A DNA stretch of 64,000 nt from Bacteroidota bacterium. GTDB taxonomy: Bacteria > Bacteroidota > Bacteroidia > Chitinophagales > Chitinophagaceae. Positions within the stretch are counted from its first letter, which is position 1, and every line of letters begins with the position of its first letter. Below the pieces are notes generated by a model, which saw only the letters and a list, made by a program, of their open reading frames with translations, did not search any database and was not told the origin of the DNA. This document shows, in pieces, positions 1 through 8,905 of the stretch. Position numbers and translations under genes: made by a program. The stretch lies in NCBI GenBank assembly GCA_018268035.1, contig JAFDXI010000131.1, positions 17,753-81,752 of the forward strand, in the 5' to 3' direction.

Positions 1-33
1 AAGACCATTCCGTTTACCGTACAGCTTGATTAA
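1..33 (+). CDS. C-terminal end of an upstream gene (partial)
   Basis: The first 33 bases read in frame as ten codons ending KTIPFTVQLD followed by TAA. This looks like the end of a secreted-domain protein. In Bacteroidota a small DsbD-N-terminal-domain protein often precedes the DsbD gene, and its end has this kind of beta-strand sequence, but ten residues are too few to prove that. It lies 68 bp upstream of the DsbD start on the same strand, so the two may form one operon. Confidence 0.35.
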   Translation, partial: KTIPFTVQLD

Positions 34-101
34 GTTATCCCATTTACATCACACAACAATGGTAGGTGCTACTATTGATTTTAGCACCCAAATTTGCCGG
101 A

Positions 102-2060
102 ATGAAAAAATTTTTACCCTTTCTTCTTTTTTTGATAGCAGGTAATTTTTCTTTTGCTCAAAAAGGGCCGGTGCAATTTTCATTTACATCGGAAAGAAAA
201 AATGATTCGCTTGTTTATCTTGTTGTAAAAGCAAAAGTAGATACGGGCTTTTTTCTTTTTTCTGCTAAGCCTTCAGGCGCTGATGATGCGTTTGTTTCAT
301 TATTAAATTTAGACAGCAACTCAACAAGACTTTTACATGATAGCAATATTGTAGCATCTGCCAATGTCAAATCAGTGAATGATGAGGCAGCAGGATCTAC
401 ATTGCATGGCTATACCGATTCTGCAACATTTTCTTATCCATTTTATATAAACAGCAGTGACAGTGCTGATATAAAAGGTACTTTTTCATGGCTTGGAAAA
501 AAGGGAGATGAATTTCCCAGTGGTGAAGAAAAATTTGATGTTTCTGTTCATCCTGATAAAATCTCAGTAGAAGGAAAGACAGGAGAAGATCATAAGTCGA
601 AAGGGTTGTGGGGTTTTTTTCTGATTGGATTAGTAACAGGTGTCATTGCAGCATTTACACCATGTCTGTATCCTTTGTTTCCTGTAACAATTACTTATTT
701 CATGCACCATTTCGGAAGCAGGAAACAAGGCATTAAAAATGCATTGGTTTATTCGCTTTGCATCATACTGATATATGGCATACCCACTACTTTACTTACA
801 ATGTTTTTTGGTGATACCATTTTGTACAGGATTTCTGTACACCCGGTAACCAACCTGCTTTTCTTTACCATATTTGTGGTTTTTGCTATTTCATTTTTCG
901 GTTTATTCGAAATCACTTTGCCTTCATCGTGGGCTACCAAGACAGATAAGCTTGCAGGCAAAAAAGGATATACAGGTATTTTTTTCATGGCATTGACCCT
1001 TGTGATTGTTTCATTTAGCTGCACCGGCATATTTGCAGGTCAGTTGTTGAGTTATTTGTCTTCAGAAGGTATTTCTTCTGGGCCAATAGGCGGAATGTTT
1101 GGATTTGGAACAGGGTTAGCTTTACCATTTACTTTACTGGCTTTATTCCCTTCTTTAATTCATTCAATGCCTAAAAGCGGTGGCTGGCTGAATACAGTGA
1201 AAGTGAGTTTTGCTTTTATTGAATTAGGACTTGCTTTGAAATTTTTAAGCAACGTTGATCTTATTTATAAATGGCGTTTACTGGATCGTGAAATATTCAT
1301 TGCCATTTGGATTGTATTGGCTGTTTTGTTAGGATTATACCTTTTGGGTAAAATAAAATTTTATCACGACAGTGAAATAAAACATATAACCATCACAAGA
1401 TTATTTTTTGTAATTGCCTCATTCACTTTTGCCTTATACCTTGTGCCCGGTTTATGGGGTGCACCTTTAAAAGCTTTGAGTGGATGGTTGCCTCCGGAAT
1501 ACACACAGGATTTTAATTTACTAAATACCCATTCAACCGGTGTTTCAGTTTCCAATAATCAATCAAATAATTCTGCAGCACAACCACCAAAATTATTTGC
1601 CGATAAAATTTCAGCTCCACATGGATTGACTGCTTATTTTGATTTGGATGAAGGTATTGCTGCAGCAAAGGCATTACATAAACCTATGATGCTCGACTTT
1701 ACAGGTTACTCCTGCGCCAATTGCAGAAAGATGGAAGCTGAAGTATGGAGCGACCCGCAGGTATTGCAACGTATCCGTGATAATTTTGTATTGGTGAGTT
1801 TATATGTTGATGAGCCCACAGAACTGCCGGCTGATAAAAAATATACTAATTCAAAAGGTGAAAGCATCAATACTTACGGCGATAAAAACCTTGATTATGA
1901 AATAAGCAAATTTGGCTTTAATGCACAACCTTTATATATGTTTACCGATGCCAATCAAAATCCTTTGAGTGATATTAAGTATGGCTATGATAAGGATATA
2001 CAAAAATTTATCAACCACCTTGATGGAATAAAAGCAAAGTTTGATGCTTTAGATAAATAA
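102..2060 (+). CDS. DsbD-type thiol:disulfide interchange protein (protein-disulfide reductase)
   Basis: Inner-membrane electron carrier that passes reducing power from cytoplasmic thioredoxin to the periplasm. The ATG at 102 gives 652 residues with a signal peptide (MKKFLPFLLFLIAGNFSFAQ); a GTG at 66 would add a poor N-terminus. An N-terminal beta domain (about 20-165) is followed by a CcdA-like membrane domain of about eight helices (175-470). Its redox cysteines are C188 in FTPCLYPLFP and C307 in SFSCTGIF. A C-terminal thioredoxin-like domain (about 530-652) holds C538-A-N-C541 in the context YSCANCRKME. All three redox centres of the family are therefore present. No terminator is visible before the convergent lipoprotein gene 5 bp downstream. 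Confidence 0.92.
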   Translation: MKKFLPFLLFLIAGNFSFAQKGPVQFSFTSERKNDSLVYLVVKAKVDTGFFLFSAKPSGADDAFVSLLNLDSNSTRLLHDSNIVASANVKSVNDEAAGSTLHGYTDSATFSYPFYINSSDSADIKGTFSWLGKKGDEFPSGEEKFDVSVHPDKISVEGKTGEDHKSKGLWGFFLIGLVTGVIAAFTPCLYPLFPVTITYFMHHFGSRKQGIKNALVYSLCIILIYGIPTTLLTMFFGDTILYRISVHPVTNLLFFTIFVVFAISFFGLFEITLPSSWATKTDKLAGKKGYTGIFFMALTLVIVSFSCTGIFAGQLLSYLSSEGISSGPIGGMFGFGTGLALPFTLLALFPSLIHSMPKSGGWLNTVKVSFAFIELGLALKFLSNVDLIYKWRLLDREIFIAIWIVLAVLLGLYLLGKIKFYHDSEIKHITITRLFFVIASFTFALYLVPGLWGAPLKALSGWLPPEYTQDFNLLNTHSTGVSVSNNQSNNSAAQPPKLFADKISAPHGLTAYFDLDEGIAAAKALHKPMMLDFTGYSCANCRKMEAEVWSDPQVLQRIRDNFVLVSLYVDEPTELPADKKYTNSKGESINTYGDKNLDYEISKFGFNAQPLYMFTDANQNPLSDIKYGYDKDIQKFINHLDGIKAKFDALDK

Positions 2061-2065
2061 TCGTT

Positions 2066-2602
2066 TTATTTTCCTAAATAATAAGGTGGTATATCATGTC
2101 CTGTTTTTTCAACCTGCCAGATAATACTTGAAACTTTCCATCCCTGAGGAGTTTTAATTAACTGAAAACTGTTGACACCTCTTTCTTTTACAAAATCCGG
2201 ACTGTTGACATAAGATTTATATGAGCTGATTCTTTGTGCAATATTTCCATACTGATCTGTTCTTCCATAAATTTCCTGTTCCCTGAAAGATTGAATATTG
2301 GTTGTTTTTATATAATTCTTATAAGCTTTTACAAAATCACTGATAGATAAAATTTGTGCAGTGTCTCCAATATAATTAATCAACGTTGCCTGTGGAATAA
2401 AATAATGACTGATGCTATCCAGTTTTGCATCATCACCTTTTTTATAAGTGAGAGATGCATAAGCATCGTCAACAGCTTTTTTAATGGCGGCATCATCAGG
2501 AGCAGTATAGCTGTTTGTATTTGAAGCTGTTTGTTGGGTATTGGAACCGCATGAATACATTACAATAGAACATACTACTATTGAAACAATAACTTTCTTC
2601 AT
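2066..2602 (-). CDS. SnoaL/NTF2-like lipoprotein, function unknown
   Basis: The 178-residue protein starts MKKVIVSIVVCSIVMYSCGS, a signal peptide ending in a lipobox with the lipid-attachment cysteine at residue 18; an upstream in-frame ATG would spoil this signal. After a Thr/Ser/Asn-rich linker comes one domain of about 125 residues, with an N-terminal helix (AIKKAVDDAYASL) and curved strands ending in a GWKVSSIIWQVE segment. That layout is typical of NTF2/SnoaL-like folds, which here are usually of unknown substrate. It probably sits in the outer membrane facing the periplasm. It is transcribed alone, convergent with dsbD and divergent from the LiaF-like gene. Confidence 0.75.
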   Translation of the reverse strand: MKKVIVSIVVCSIVMYSCGSNTQQTASNTNSYTAPDDAAIKKAVDDAYASLTYKKGDDAKLDSISHYFIPQATLINYIGDTAQILSISDFVKAYKNYIKTTNIQSFREQEIYGRTDQYGNIAQRISSYKSYVNSPDFVKERGVNSFQLIKTPQGWKVSSIIWQVEKTGHDIPPYYLGK

Positions 2603-2732
2603 ATTTATTATGATTTTGCATAAAAGTATATCGTTTTGTGTAATCACAATCAGGCAAATAATATTCTTCATTTCATTCACCTATATTTTTCCTGTATTTA
2701 CCTACTGCTGTATTGTTTAAACCTATATAGAC

Positions 2733-2763
2733 TTTAGTGGTAATTATAACAAACATAGTTTTG
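2733..2763 (+). promoter_or_regulatory. Candidate Bacteroidota-type promoter for the LiaF/LytS/LytTR operon
   Basis: TTTA at 2733-2736, a 19-bp spacer, then TAGTTTTG at 2756-2763, an exact match to TAnnTTTG. Transcription would start near 2768-2770, leaving a leader of about 14 nt before the ATG at 2783. Position and spacing fit the sigma-ABfr-type consensus; this is motif matching by eye. Confidence 0.55.
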
Positions 2764-2782
2764 TTGTAATAAGTTTTCAATC

Positions 2783-3544
2783 ATGGAAAAAGAAGATTGC
2801 AGGAGAAATCCTTCTAAAAATAAAGTCATACTCGGGTTAGTTTTAATTATCGGAGGTCTTTTGTTATTTGCTGATAAAGCGGGTTTAAGTTTTTTACCTT
2901 CCTGGTTTTTTACCTGGCCGGTATTGATTATAGGAATTGGGTTGGCAATTGGTGTGCAGCATAATTTCAGAAATTTTTCCTGGTTGTTCCTTACTGCCTG
3001 GGGCCTGTATTCCTTAATCAACCAACAGGCGCCATTATTGAACCTTGACAGATATACTGCTCCATTTATCCTGGTTTTTATTGGCATGTTTTTTCTATTA
3101 CATCGTAAGAAAAATAAACGCTGGGATGATTTTGAAAGGAGGCGAAATTATAATTACCCTGATCAGCAAGGTGTACCTGCACCAGAGCAGCAGCAGAATG
3201 TTGATGGTGAGTTTATAGATATTACTTCTGTTTTCAGTGGATCAAAAAAGGTTGTTTTATCTAAAAATTTTAAAGGAGGGGATATCACAAGCTTTATGGG
3301 TGGGTCTGAAATAGATCTCACGCAGGCAGACATACAGGGCAGGGCAATAATTGATGCTACAGCAGTGTTTGGGGGCGTCAAAATTATTGTGCCTTCACAT
3401 TGGGATATAAAATTTGAAAACACCTCTGCATTCGGCAGTATTGAAGATAAAAGAAGGATTCAGAATTTTACTACCGATCCTACCAAATTACTCGTGATAC
3501 AGGGTACAGCTGTTTTTGGTGGTATAGATGTTTCTAATTATTAG
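2783..3544 (+). CDS. LiaF-like membrane protein (LiaI/LiaF TM region plus LiaF C-terminal domain)
   Basis: The 253-residue protein has three to four hydrophobic segments in the first 110 residues (VILGLVLIIGGLLLFA, WPVLIIGIGLAIGV, WLFLTAWGLYSLI, FILVFIGMFFLLH), the DUF5668-like part. A charged linker (KKNKRWDDFERRRNY) follows. The C-terminal beta-solenoid-like domain (about 145-253) has repeated turns such as SVFSGSKKV, TSFMGGSEID, TAVFGGVKI and TAVFGGIDV, characteristic of LiaF/YvqF. In Firmicutes LiaF restrains the LiaS kinase during envelope stress. Here it is the first gene of an operon ending in a LytS-type kinase and LytTR regulator, so a similar sensing or restraint role is plausible but inferred. 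Confidence 0.8.
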   Translation: MEKEDCRRNPSKNKVILGLVLIIGGLLLFADKAGLSFLPSWFFTWPVLIIGIGLAIGVQHNFRNFSWLFLTAWGLYSLINQQAPLLNLDRYTAPFILVFIGMFFLLHRKKNKRWDDFERRRNYNYPDQQGVPAPEQQQNVDGEFIDITSVFSGSKKVVLSKNFKGGDITSFMGGSEIDLTQADIQGRAIIDATAVFGGVKIIVPSHWDIKFENTSAFGSIEDKRRIQNFTTDPTKLLVIQGTAVFGGIDVSNY

Positions 3545-3575
3545 TCGTTATTTCTAACTTATAAAAATTCCTTAT

Positions 3576-3935
3576 ATGAAATGGTATTTAGCTAAAATTG
3601 TTTATCGCATTATTTGCGGAGATGGTAGTCACACACCACAGTTTGACGAACAATTACGACTCATTCAGGCAGATGATTCATTTCAGGCTTTTCAAAAAGC
3701 AAGGTTGTTAGGTCATCGCGAACAGGATGATTATTTGAATGCACAGGAGAAACCTGTTCATTGGAAATTCCTTGATGTAACCGAACTGCTTGAAGTCAAT
3801 AATTTCAATGACGGACTTGAAATTTACTCCCAGATAAAAGAAGAAGATGATGCAAAATTGTATATCAATAATGTAAAACAAAAAGCAAACCTGCTGCAGC
3901 AATACAGTCTTGAAAGGGCAGCTTATTTAAACTAA
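3576..3935 (+). CDS. DUF4288 domain protein
   Basis: A 119-residue soluble protein with no signal peptide or membrane segment. It opens MKWYLAKIVYRIICGDG, has a central part (SFQAFQKARLLGHREQD) and then HWKFLDVTELLEV with a DGLEIYSQIKEEDD stretch. This matches the DUF4288 family, small proteins of unknown function common in Bacteroidota. It lies 31 bp after the LiaF-like gene and its stop is 1 bp from the kinase ATG, so it is almost certainly co-transcribed and perhaps translationally coupled with the two-component pair. No catalytic motif is apparent. Confidence 0.75.
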   Translation: MKWYLAKIVYRIICGDGSHTPQFDEQLRLIQADDSFQAFQKARLLGHREQDDYLNAQEKPVHWKFLDVTELLEVNNFNDGLEIYSQIKEEDDAKLYINNVKQKANLLQQYSLERAAYLN

Positions 3936-3936
3936 G

Positions 3937-4998
3937 ATGCAATTATTAACATCAGACATAAGATTCAGGGTGGCTTTTGGTGCATGGTTGTTTACATGGG
4001 TAGAATTGCAAACAATTATTTTAAACAAATATGGATTGCCTTTCACTACCGCATTAAAAGATGGTATTACCAGTAATATTTTATTAGGTGCCTGTTGTTT
4101 ATTGATAACAATGAACATGAAATATTACCTGCCCAAAAAAGATAAACTCTGGTATGTTTTAATTGTGGCTTCTTCTTTAAGTACAATATGGCTGTTGTTG
4201 AGCAAACTGGTTTTAAACCTTGTCATCAGTCATGATGCAGCATATTCTGAAATGATTGAAAAATCTGAAGTGATACGCTTTGTCAATGCCTTTCTGGTTA
4301 CAACCTGTATTACATTGATAAGTATGTTGTGGTACACTCAAAAAGAACAACAGGAAACAGAAGAGCGGAAACTGGCTACAGAAAGGTTTTTGAAAGATGC
4401 CGAGTTGTTTAAGTTAAGGCAACAATTGCAACCTCATTTTTTATTTAACAGCCTTAATTCTATCAGTGCTCTGACAGGTATGCAACCTGAAAAAGCAAGG
4501 CACATGATTAACCAGTTGAGTGAATTTTTAAGAGGCACTTTGAAAAAAGATGAGAAACAAATGAATAGTTTCAACGAAGAAATGCAATATCTGCAACTCT
4601 ATCTTGAAATCGAAAAAGTTCGTTTTGGTCACCGGCTGCAAACCAGTATTGTTTTTGATGATGACACACTGGAATTATTATTGCCAGCCATGTTATTGCA
4701 ACCTGTTGTAGAAAATGCCATTAAGTTTGGGTTATATGATACTACCGGCGATGTCACTATCAGCATCAAAGCAAAAAAGAAAAATAACATGCTCGAAATT
4801 TGTGTTCAAAACCCCTTTGATGCAACGACTGCACCACCATTAAAAGGAACAGGATTTGGACTTGCATCTATACAAAGAAGATTATTTTTATTGTTTGCAA
4901 GGAATGATCTGTTGGCAACTGATAAAATGGATGGTTATTTTGAAACAATCATCTCTATTCCGCAAAATGTAAACAAAGATGTTGCTATGCCTAAATAA
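3937..4998 (+). CDS. LytS-type sensor histidine kinase
   Basis: 353-residue membrane kinase. Four hydrophobic segments (about residues 10-30, 42-60, 70-92, 118-136) form an N-terminal membrane domain without a large extracellular loop, which suggests sensing within or at the membrane. The phosphoacceptor is H167 in QQLQPHFLFNSLNSIS, the His_kinase family signature. An HATPase part follows, with the N-box LQPVVENAIKFGL and a G-box GTGFGLASIQRRL. Its cognate partner is the LytTR regulator 9 bp downstream. The upstream LiaF-like and DUF4288 genes may modulate signal input. Confidence 0.9.
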   Translation: MQLLTSDIRFRVAFGAWLFTWVELQTIILNKYGLPFTTALKDGITSNILLGACCLLITMNMKYYLPKKDKLWYVLIVASSLSTIWLLLSKLVLNLVISHDAAYSEMIEKSEVIRFVNAFLVTTCITLISMLWYTQKEQQETEERKLATERFLKDAELFKLRQQLQPHFLFNSLNSISALTGMQPEKARHMINQLSEFLRGTLKKDEKQMNSFNEEMQYLQLYLEIEKVRFGHRLQTSIVFDDDTLELLLPAMLLQPVVENAIKFGLYDTTGDVTISIKAKKKNNMLEICVQNPFDATTAPPLKGTGFGLASIQRRLFLLFARNDLLATDKMDGYFETIISIPQNVNKDVAMPK

Positions 4999-5007
4999 TT
5001 TTAATGA

Positions 5008-5748
5008 ATGAATATGAATGTAATTATAATTGATGATGAGCCTTTGGCACGAAGTATTGTGAAAGAATATCTTCAGCCATATTCAACAATAAATATTGTA
5101 GCAGAATGTAGTGATGGTTTTGAAGGATTAAAAGCGATTCAACAATACCAGCCAGATGTTGTTTTCCTTGATATTCAAATGCCGAAAATCAATGGGTTTG
5201 AAATGCTTGAATTAATTGATAACCCACCATCAGTAATTTTTACAACTGCATTTGATGAATATGCTATCAGGGCTTTTGAAAGCAATGCAGTGGATTATTT
5301 ATTAAAGCCGTTTAGTAAAGACAGGTTTGATAAAGCCGTTCAGAAATATCTTGGCCAGAAAAAAACATTTTCTCCCAATACAGAATCAGTGCTAACAAGA
5401 GCTGCGCAATCTCCGGTACAGCAAAACAGGATAGTAGTGAAGGACGGAAGCAAAATAAAAATCATACCTGTGTCTCAGGTACAATATCTTGAAGCTGCAG
5501 ATGATTATGTAAAAATTTTTACTGCTGAAGGCACGTTTTTGAAAAAGAAAACAATGGGTTATTTCGAGCAGACTTTACAATCATTACAGTTTGTTCGCAT
5601 TCATCGTTCATATATTGTGAATACACAACTGATCACACGTATAGATGCTTATGACAAAGAAAATCATATCGTATTGTTGAGCACTGGAGCCAAACTACAA
5701 GTTAGTAAAAACGGTTATAGCAGGTTAAAAGAAGTGTTGGGTATATAA
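5008..5748 (+). CDS. LytTR-family response regulator
   Basis: 246 residues. The receiver domain (1-120) has acidic residues D9 and D10, phosphoacceptor D55 in VVFLDIQMP and the conserved lysine in LLKPFSKDRF. A linker leads to the C-terminal LytTR DNA-binding domain (about 140-246), recognised by RIVVKDGSKIKIIPVSQV, YLEAADDYVKIF and FVRIHRSYIVN. It is the output partner of the adjacent LytS-type kinase. The stop codon ends at 5748 and the stop of the convergent NtrB-type kinase begins at 5749, so the genes abut with no room for a terminator. Confidence 0.92.
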   Translation: MNMNVIIIDDEPLARSIVKEYLQPYSTINIVAECSDGFEGLKAIQQYQPDVVFLDIQMPKINGFEMLELIDNPPSVIFTTAFDEYAIRAFESNAVDYLLKPFSKDRFDKAVQKYLGQKKTFSPNTESVLTRAAQSPVQQNRIVVKDGSKIKIIPVSQVQYLEAADDYVKIFTAEGTFLKKKTMGYFEQTLQSLQFVRIHRSYIVNTQLITRIDAYDKENHIVLLSTGAKLQVSKNGYSRLKEVLGI

Positions 5749-7092
5749 TTAAAATTGTAAAATAAATGCGGTGCCTTCATTCATTACACTTTGCACATGG
5801 ATATTGCCTTTATGCAGCATCATAATTTGTTTACATAAACTCAATCCGATGCCACTACCACTTTTTTTAGTGCTGAAAAACGGAATGAAAATTTTATCCA
5901 GCACTTCATCTTCAATACCGCTGCCATTATCAACCACTTTCACAGTCACTTTGCCTTGTTGATTTTGTGTGGCAGTAAGAATTATTTTTGGATACGGTTT
6001 ATCTTTCACGGCTTCCATTGCATTGAGCATAAGATTGATGAGCACCTGTTCAATCAGATTGATATCGGCTTCTATTTGCAGCTCTGGATCTTTTAATATT
6101 ATTTCCAGTTCGATATTTTTTTGTTGTAATGTTGGCATCATCAACCTCTCCTGCGTTTTGAAGAGGTCACGCACATAAAACTGCTGCAGGTTGGGGGCAG
6201 TTATCATATTCAGGTTGCGATAAGTTTGTGCAAATTTCAGCAGACCTTCACTTCTTCGTTTAATAGTTTCCATGCCTAATGATAAATCTTCCAATGTGCC
6301 GCTTTCGTCATCAAGCAGTGCAGAAGAGTGTTGCAGCCTGTTTTTTAATGTATCTGCGAGTGAAGATATAGGCGCCACAGAATTCATAATTTCATGTGTC
6401 ATCACACGCAGCAATTTTTGCCAGGCCTTGCTTTCGGTTTCATCGAGTGCTTCATTTACATTTTGAAAAGCGATGAGTTTATACCTTTTGTTATTGGTTT
6501 GAAATGCAGTAGCAGATACAAGTATTTTGATAGTATTCCTGTCAATATGAATATCTGACAATGTGCTTTCACCGGGTTTGAGGTTGACTACGAGGGCACA
6601 TAGGGCGGCATCCCGTTTATCTAATGATTGTATGGTTTTTAAATATGGGATTTTTAAAAGCCTTTTCAGTGATTCATTCATCCATACCACATTGCCTGTC
6701 TCTATTTCATAGGAAAGGATACCGGTATCAACGAGCTCTAAAATTTTTTGCAGGTATTGATATTGTGTTTCTCTTTCAAGGCTTATTATTTTAAATGCTG
6801 AATTAATATCGTTAAAGCCTTTGCGAAGTGATTGCACTTCTACTGGTGCATGGTTTACATCGTAATGCCTGGAGAAATCACGGTATTGTACTCCTTCTAC
6901 AAACTGTGTAACTTCTGCCTCCGCTTTTTTCAGAAAATCATACAGGTTGTAAGATTGATAAAAAGCAATGGCCAATGCAATGATGCCAAAAATGTGTGCC
7001 TGGCTAAAAAATAAATAACCTGCTGCAAATAGCTCCACTGCCAGCAACACTATGCGGATGACTAACCTTATTCCAGGTACATTAGATGTCAT
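5749..7092 (-). CDS. NtrB-like sensor histidine kinase
   Basis: 447 residues. Two hydrophobic helices at the N-terminus (about 8-45) with almost no periplasmic loop are followed by a HAMP-like linker and a PAS-like domain (about 105-220, including ILELVDTGILSYEIETG). The kinase core has H233 in VMTHEIMNSVAPISS, the N-box LIEQVLINLMLNAMEAV and G-boxes VVDNGSGIED and SGSGIGLSLCKQ. It overlaps the end of the upstream sigma-54 regulator gene by 11 bp, a sign of coupled translation. The pair is divergent from the adaptor/ABC exporter genes, their likely regulatory target. Confidence 0.88.
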   Translation of the reverse strand: MTSNVPGIRLVIRIVLLAVELFAAGYLFFSQAHIFGIIALAIAFYQSYNLYDFLKKAEAEVTQFVEGVQYRDFSRHYDVNHAPVEVQSLRKGFNDINSAFKIISLERETQYQYLQKILELVDTGILSYEIETGNVVWMNESLKRLLKIPYLKTIQSLDKRDAALCALVVNLKPGESTLSDIHIDRNTIKILVSATAFQTNNKRYKLIAFQNVNEALDETESKAWQKLLRVMTHEIMNSVAPISSLADTLKNRLQHSSALLDDESGTLEDLSLGMETIKRRSEGLLKFAQTYRNLNMITAPNLQQFYVRDLFKTQERLMMPTLQQKNIELEIILKDPELQIEADINLIEQVLINLMLNAMEAVKDKPYPKIILTATQNQQGKVTVKVVDNGSGIEDEVLDKIFIPFFSTKKSGSGIGLSLCKQIMMLHKGNIHVQSVMNEGTAFILQF

Positions 7093-8437
7093 ATTTGCTT
7101 AGCCTCCTGTATAATGCAGTTCTTGTTAATCCTAATTCTTTAGCAGCCTTGGTGATATTGCCATTATGTTTTTCTATAACTTTCAATATGGTATTTTTTT
7201 CAATGGTACTTAATTTCAGGTCATCGTCTTCTTCAGGTAACGTAATGGTATTTTCGATGGGGGAGAAGAGTAAATCTTTTTCTCCCAACACTTCATCATC
7301 GCTCATGATAATGGCACGTTCCATGGTATATTGCAATTCCCGCACATTACCGGGGAAAGGATATTTCATTAATTTATCCAGAGCAGATTTATCCAGCTCA
7401 ATGGCTGGCTTCCTGTATTTTGATGCATACTGTTTTGCAAAATGTTTAGCCAGCAGCAACACATCTTCTTTTCTTTGTCTTAATGGTGGCAATGTAATCT
7501 CAACTGTGTTGATGCGATAAATTAGATCTTTCCTGAAACGGCTTTCATTAGCAAGCTCCTGCAGTGGCATGTTGGTGGCACATATCAGCCTGATATCAAC
7601 AGGTATGGGCTGATTGGTACCCAATCTGGTAACCTGCCTGTTTTGTAATACTGTTAATAGTTTTGCCTGTTGCTGTAAGCTGATATTTCCAATTTCATCT
7701 AAAAACAATGTGCCTCCATTGGCGGCTTCTATTCTTCCGATACGGTCTTCTCTTGCATCGGTGAATGCACCTTTTTTATGGCCAAATAATTCACTCTCAA
7801 AAAGTGTTTCTGTCAATGCACCCACATCTACTTTGACTAATGGTTGTTTTGAACGTAATGATTTTTGGTGTATTGCTTTTGCCACTAAATCTTTACCGGT
7901 ACCGTTTTCACCAAGAATTAAAATATTGGCATCTGTAGGTGCTATCTTTTCTATTTTAAAAAAAATATTTTGCATGGCTTCGCTTTCTGCGAGTAATTCA
8001 GTGCCCGTAAGGTTTTCACCATTTTCTTTTGAAGCGATGGATGCTTTTTTATTCTTTTTGATGATCTCCTCAATATTTGAAATTAATCTTTCGTTGTGCC
8101 ATGGCTTTACAATAAAATCTGAGGCGCCTTCTTTCAATGATCGTACAGCCAAATCAATATCACCATAAGCAGTAATCATTATAACAGCGACTTCTTTGTT
8201 TAATTCCCTAATTCGTTTCAACCAGTATATTCCTTCATTGCCAGTATTAATGGAAGATTTAAAATTCATATCAAGCAACACAAGGTCAAAATTATTTTCC
8301 CTTAACAATGATGGAAGGTTCTCAGGATTTTTTTCTGTAACTACTTTTTTTACTTCTGTTTTTAATAATAATCTTACTGCTATTAAAACATCCGGATCAT
8401 CATCTATCACTAATACTGATATAGTTTTTAAACTCAT
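7082..8437 (-). CDS. NtrC-family sigma-54-dependent response regulator
   Basis: 451 residues in three domains. The receiver (1-125) has D12-D14 and phosphoacceptor D56 in LVLLDMNF. The AAA+ sigma-54 activation domain (about 145-385) has Walker A GENGTGKD, the sigma-54-contacting loop GAFTDA in ELFGHKKGAFTDA, and Walker B GGTLFLDEIG. The C-terminal Fis-type helix-turn-helix includes NGNITKAAKELGLTRTAL. It should activate sigma-54 promoters after phosphorylation by the kinase encoded next to it (11-bp overlap). Its start faces the exporter operon across a 481-bp divergent region containing an inverted repeat (8580-8610) that could be its binding site. Confidence 0.93.
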   Translation of the reverse strand: MSLKTISVLVIDDDPDVLIAVRLLLKTEVKKVVTEKNPENLPSLLRENNFDLVLLDMNFKSSINTGNEGIYWLKRIRELNKEVAVIMITAYGDIDLAVRSLKEGASDFIVKPWHNERLISNIEEIIKKNKKASIASKENGENLTGTELLAESEAMQNIFFKIEKIAPTDANILILGENGTGKDLVAKAIHQKSLRSKQPLVKVDVGALTETLFESELFGHKKGAFTDAREDRIGRIEAANGGTLFLDEIGNISLQQQAKLLTVLQNRQVTRLGTNQPIPVDIRLICATNMPLQELANESRFRKDLIYRINTVEITLPPLRQRKEDVLLLAKHFAKQYASKYRKPAIELDKSALDKLMKYPFPGNVRELQYTMERAIIMSDDEVLGEKDLLFSPIENTITLPEEDDDLKLSTIEKNTILKVIEKHNGNITKAAKELGLTRTALYRRLSKYDI

Positions 8438-8579
8438 TATCTGTGCTTTTTTATTTTTGATTGTGCCTTTGTATGCATTTATTATATCAATTGTGCAAAC
8501 TCATATTTTTTATTACAACTTTGTACCACAATGCTAAAATATTGGTTTTTAACCATCGCTTATTTTTTATTGCTGTATT

Positions 8580-8610
8580 GTGTATCAAAACCGGACAGTT
8601 TTTGTTACAC
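8580..8610. promoter_or_regulatory. Imperfect inverted repeat, candidate binding site of the NtrC-type regulator
   Basis: Left arm GTGTATCAAAAC (8580-8591), centre CGGACA, right arm GTTTTTGTTACAC (8598-8610). The arms match as GTGTA...CAAAAC against GTTTTTG...TACAC with one or two mismatches. Size and dyad symmetry suit a Fis-type HTH dimer, and the site lies in the divergent region about 140 bp from the regulator gene and 310 bp from the adaptor gene. Assignment to this regulator is inference. Confidence 0.4.
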
Positions 8611-8695
8611 AAACGAACAATACGCTTAAGATGGTTAGTTGTAAATGATTGTTTCTCAATCTAATTACAATTGTGGCATTTCTCTTTCTTTAATT

Positions 8696-8905
8696 ATGAC
8701 ACAAAGGTTTTATATGCAAGTGCAAAAGCAAAAACTCTGGAAAGCAACAATGCCATTTTTGATAATGGGTATTATATTGACTTGTGTGCTTGTTGCATTG
8801 TATCCATCAAACAACAGGCAGGTTAAAAAAGAAAATACCTGTGATTGTTTTTGCAAAAAAATAAAGTCTGGGTTCTTAAATGCAGTTACCGTTAAATTAA
8901 TGTAA
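8696..8905 (+). CDS. Possible small single-pass membrane protein
   Basis: 69 codons from the ATG at 8696. A short polar start (MTQRFYMQVQKQK) is followed by one hydrophobic helix (TMPFLIMGIILTCVLVALYP) and a tail with three cysteines in CDCFCKK. It ends 13 bp before the GTG of the adaptor gene, as would be expected of a co-transcribed small gene. I recognise no family and the tail composition is unremarkable, so it may be an accidental open frame in leader sequence. Confidence 0.3.
   Translation: MTQRFYMQVQKQKLWKATMPFLIMGIILTCVLVALYPSNNRQVKKENTCDCFCKKIKSGFLNAVTVKLM

Noticed and set aside
7086..8168. Long open frames on the plus strand opposite the sigma-54 regulator
   Set aside because: They mirror a gene with complete receiver, AAA+ and HTH motifs; the opposite-strand translations show no domain and a skewed Ser/Leu composition.
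8674..8690. TGGCA...TTTC as a sigma-54 promoter for the adaptor gene
   Set aside because: The obligatory GC of the -12 element is missing at the required 10-bp spacing.
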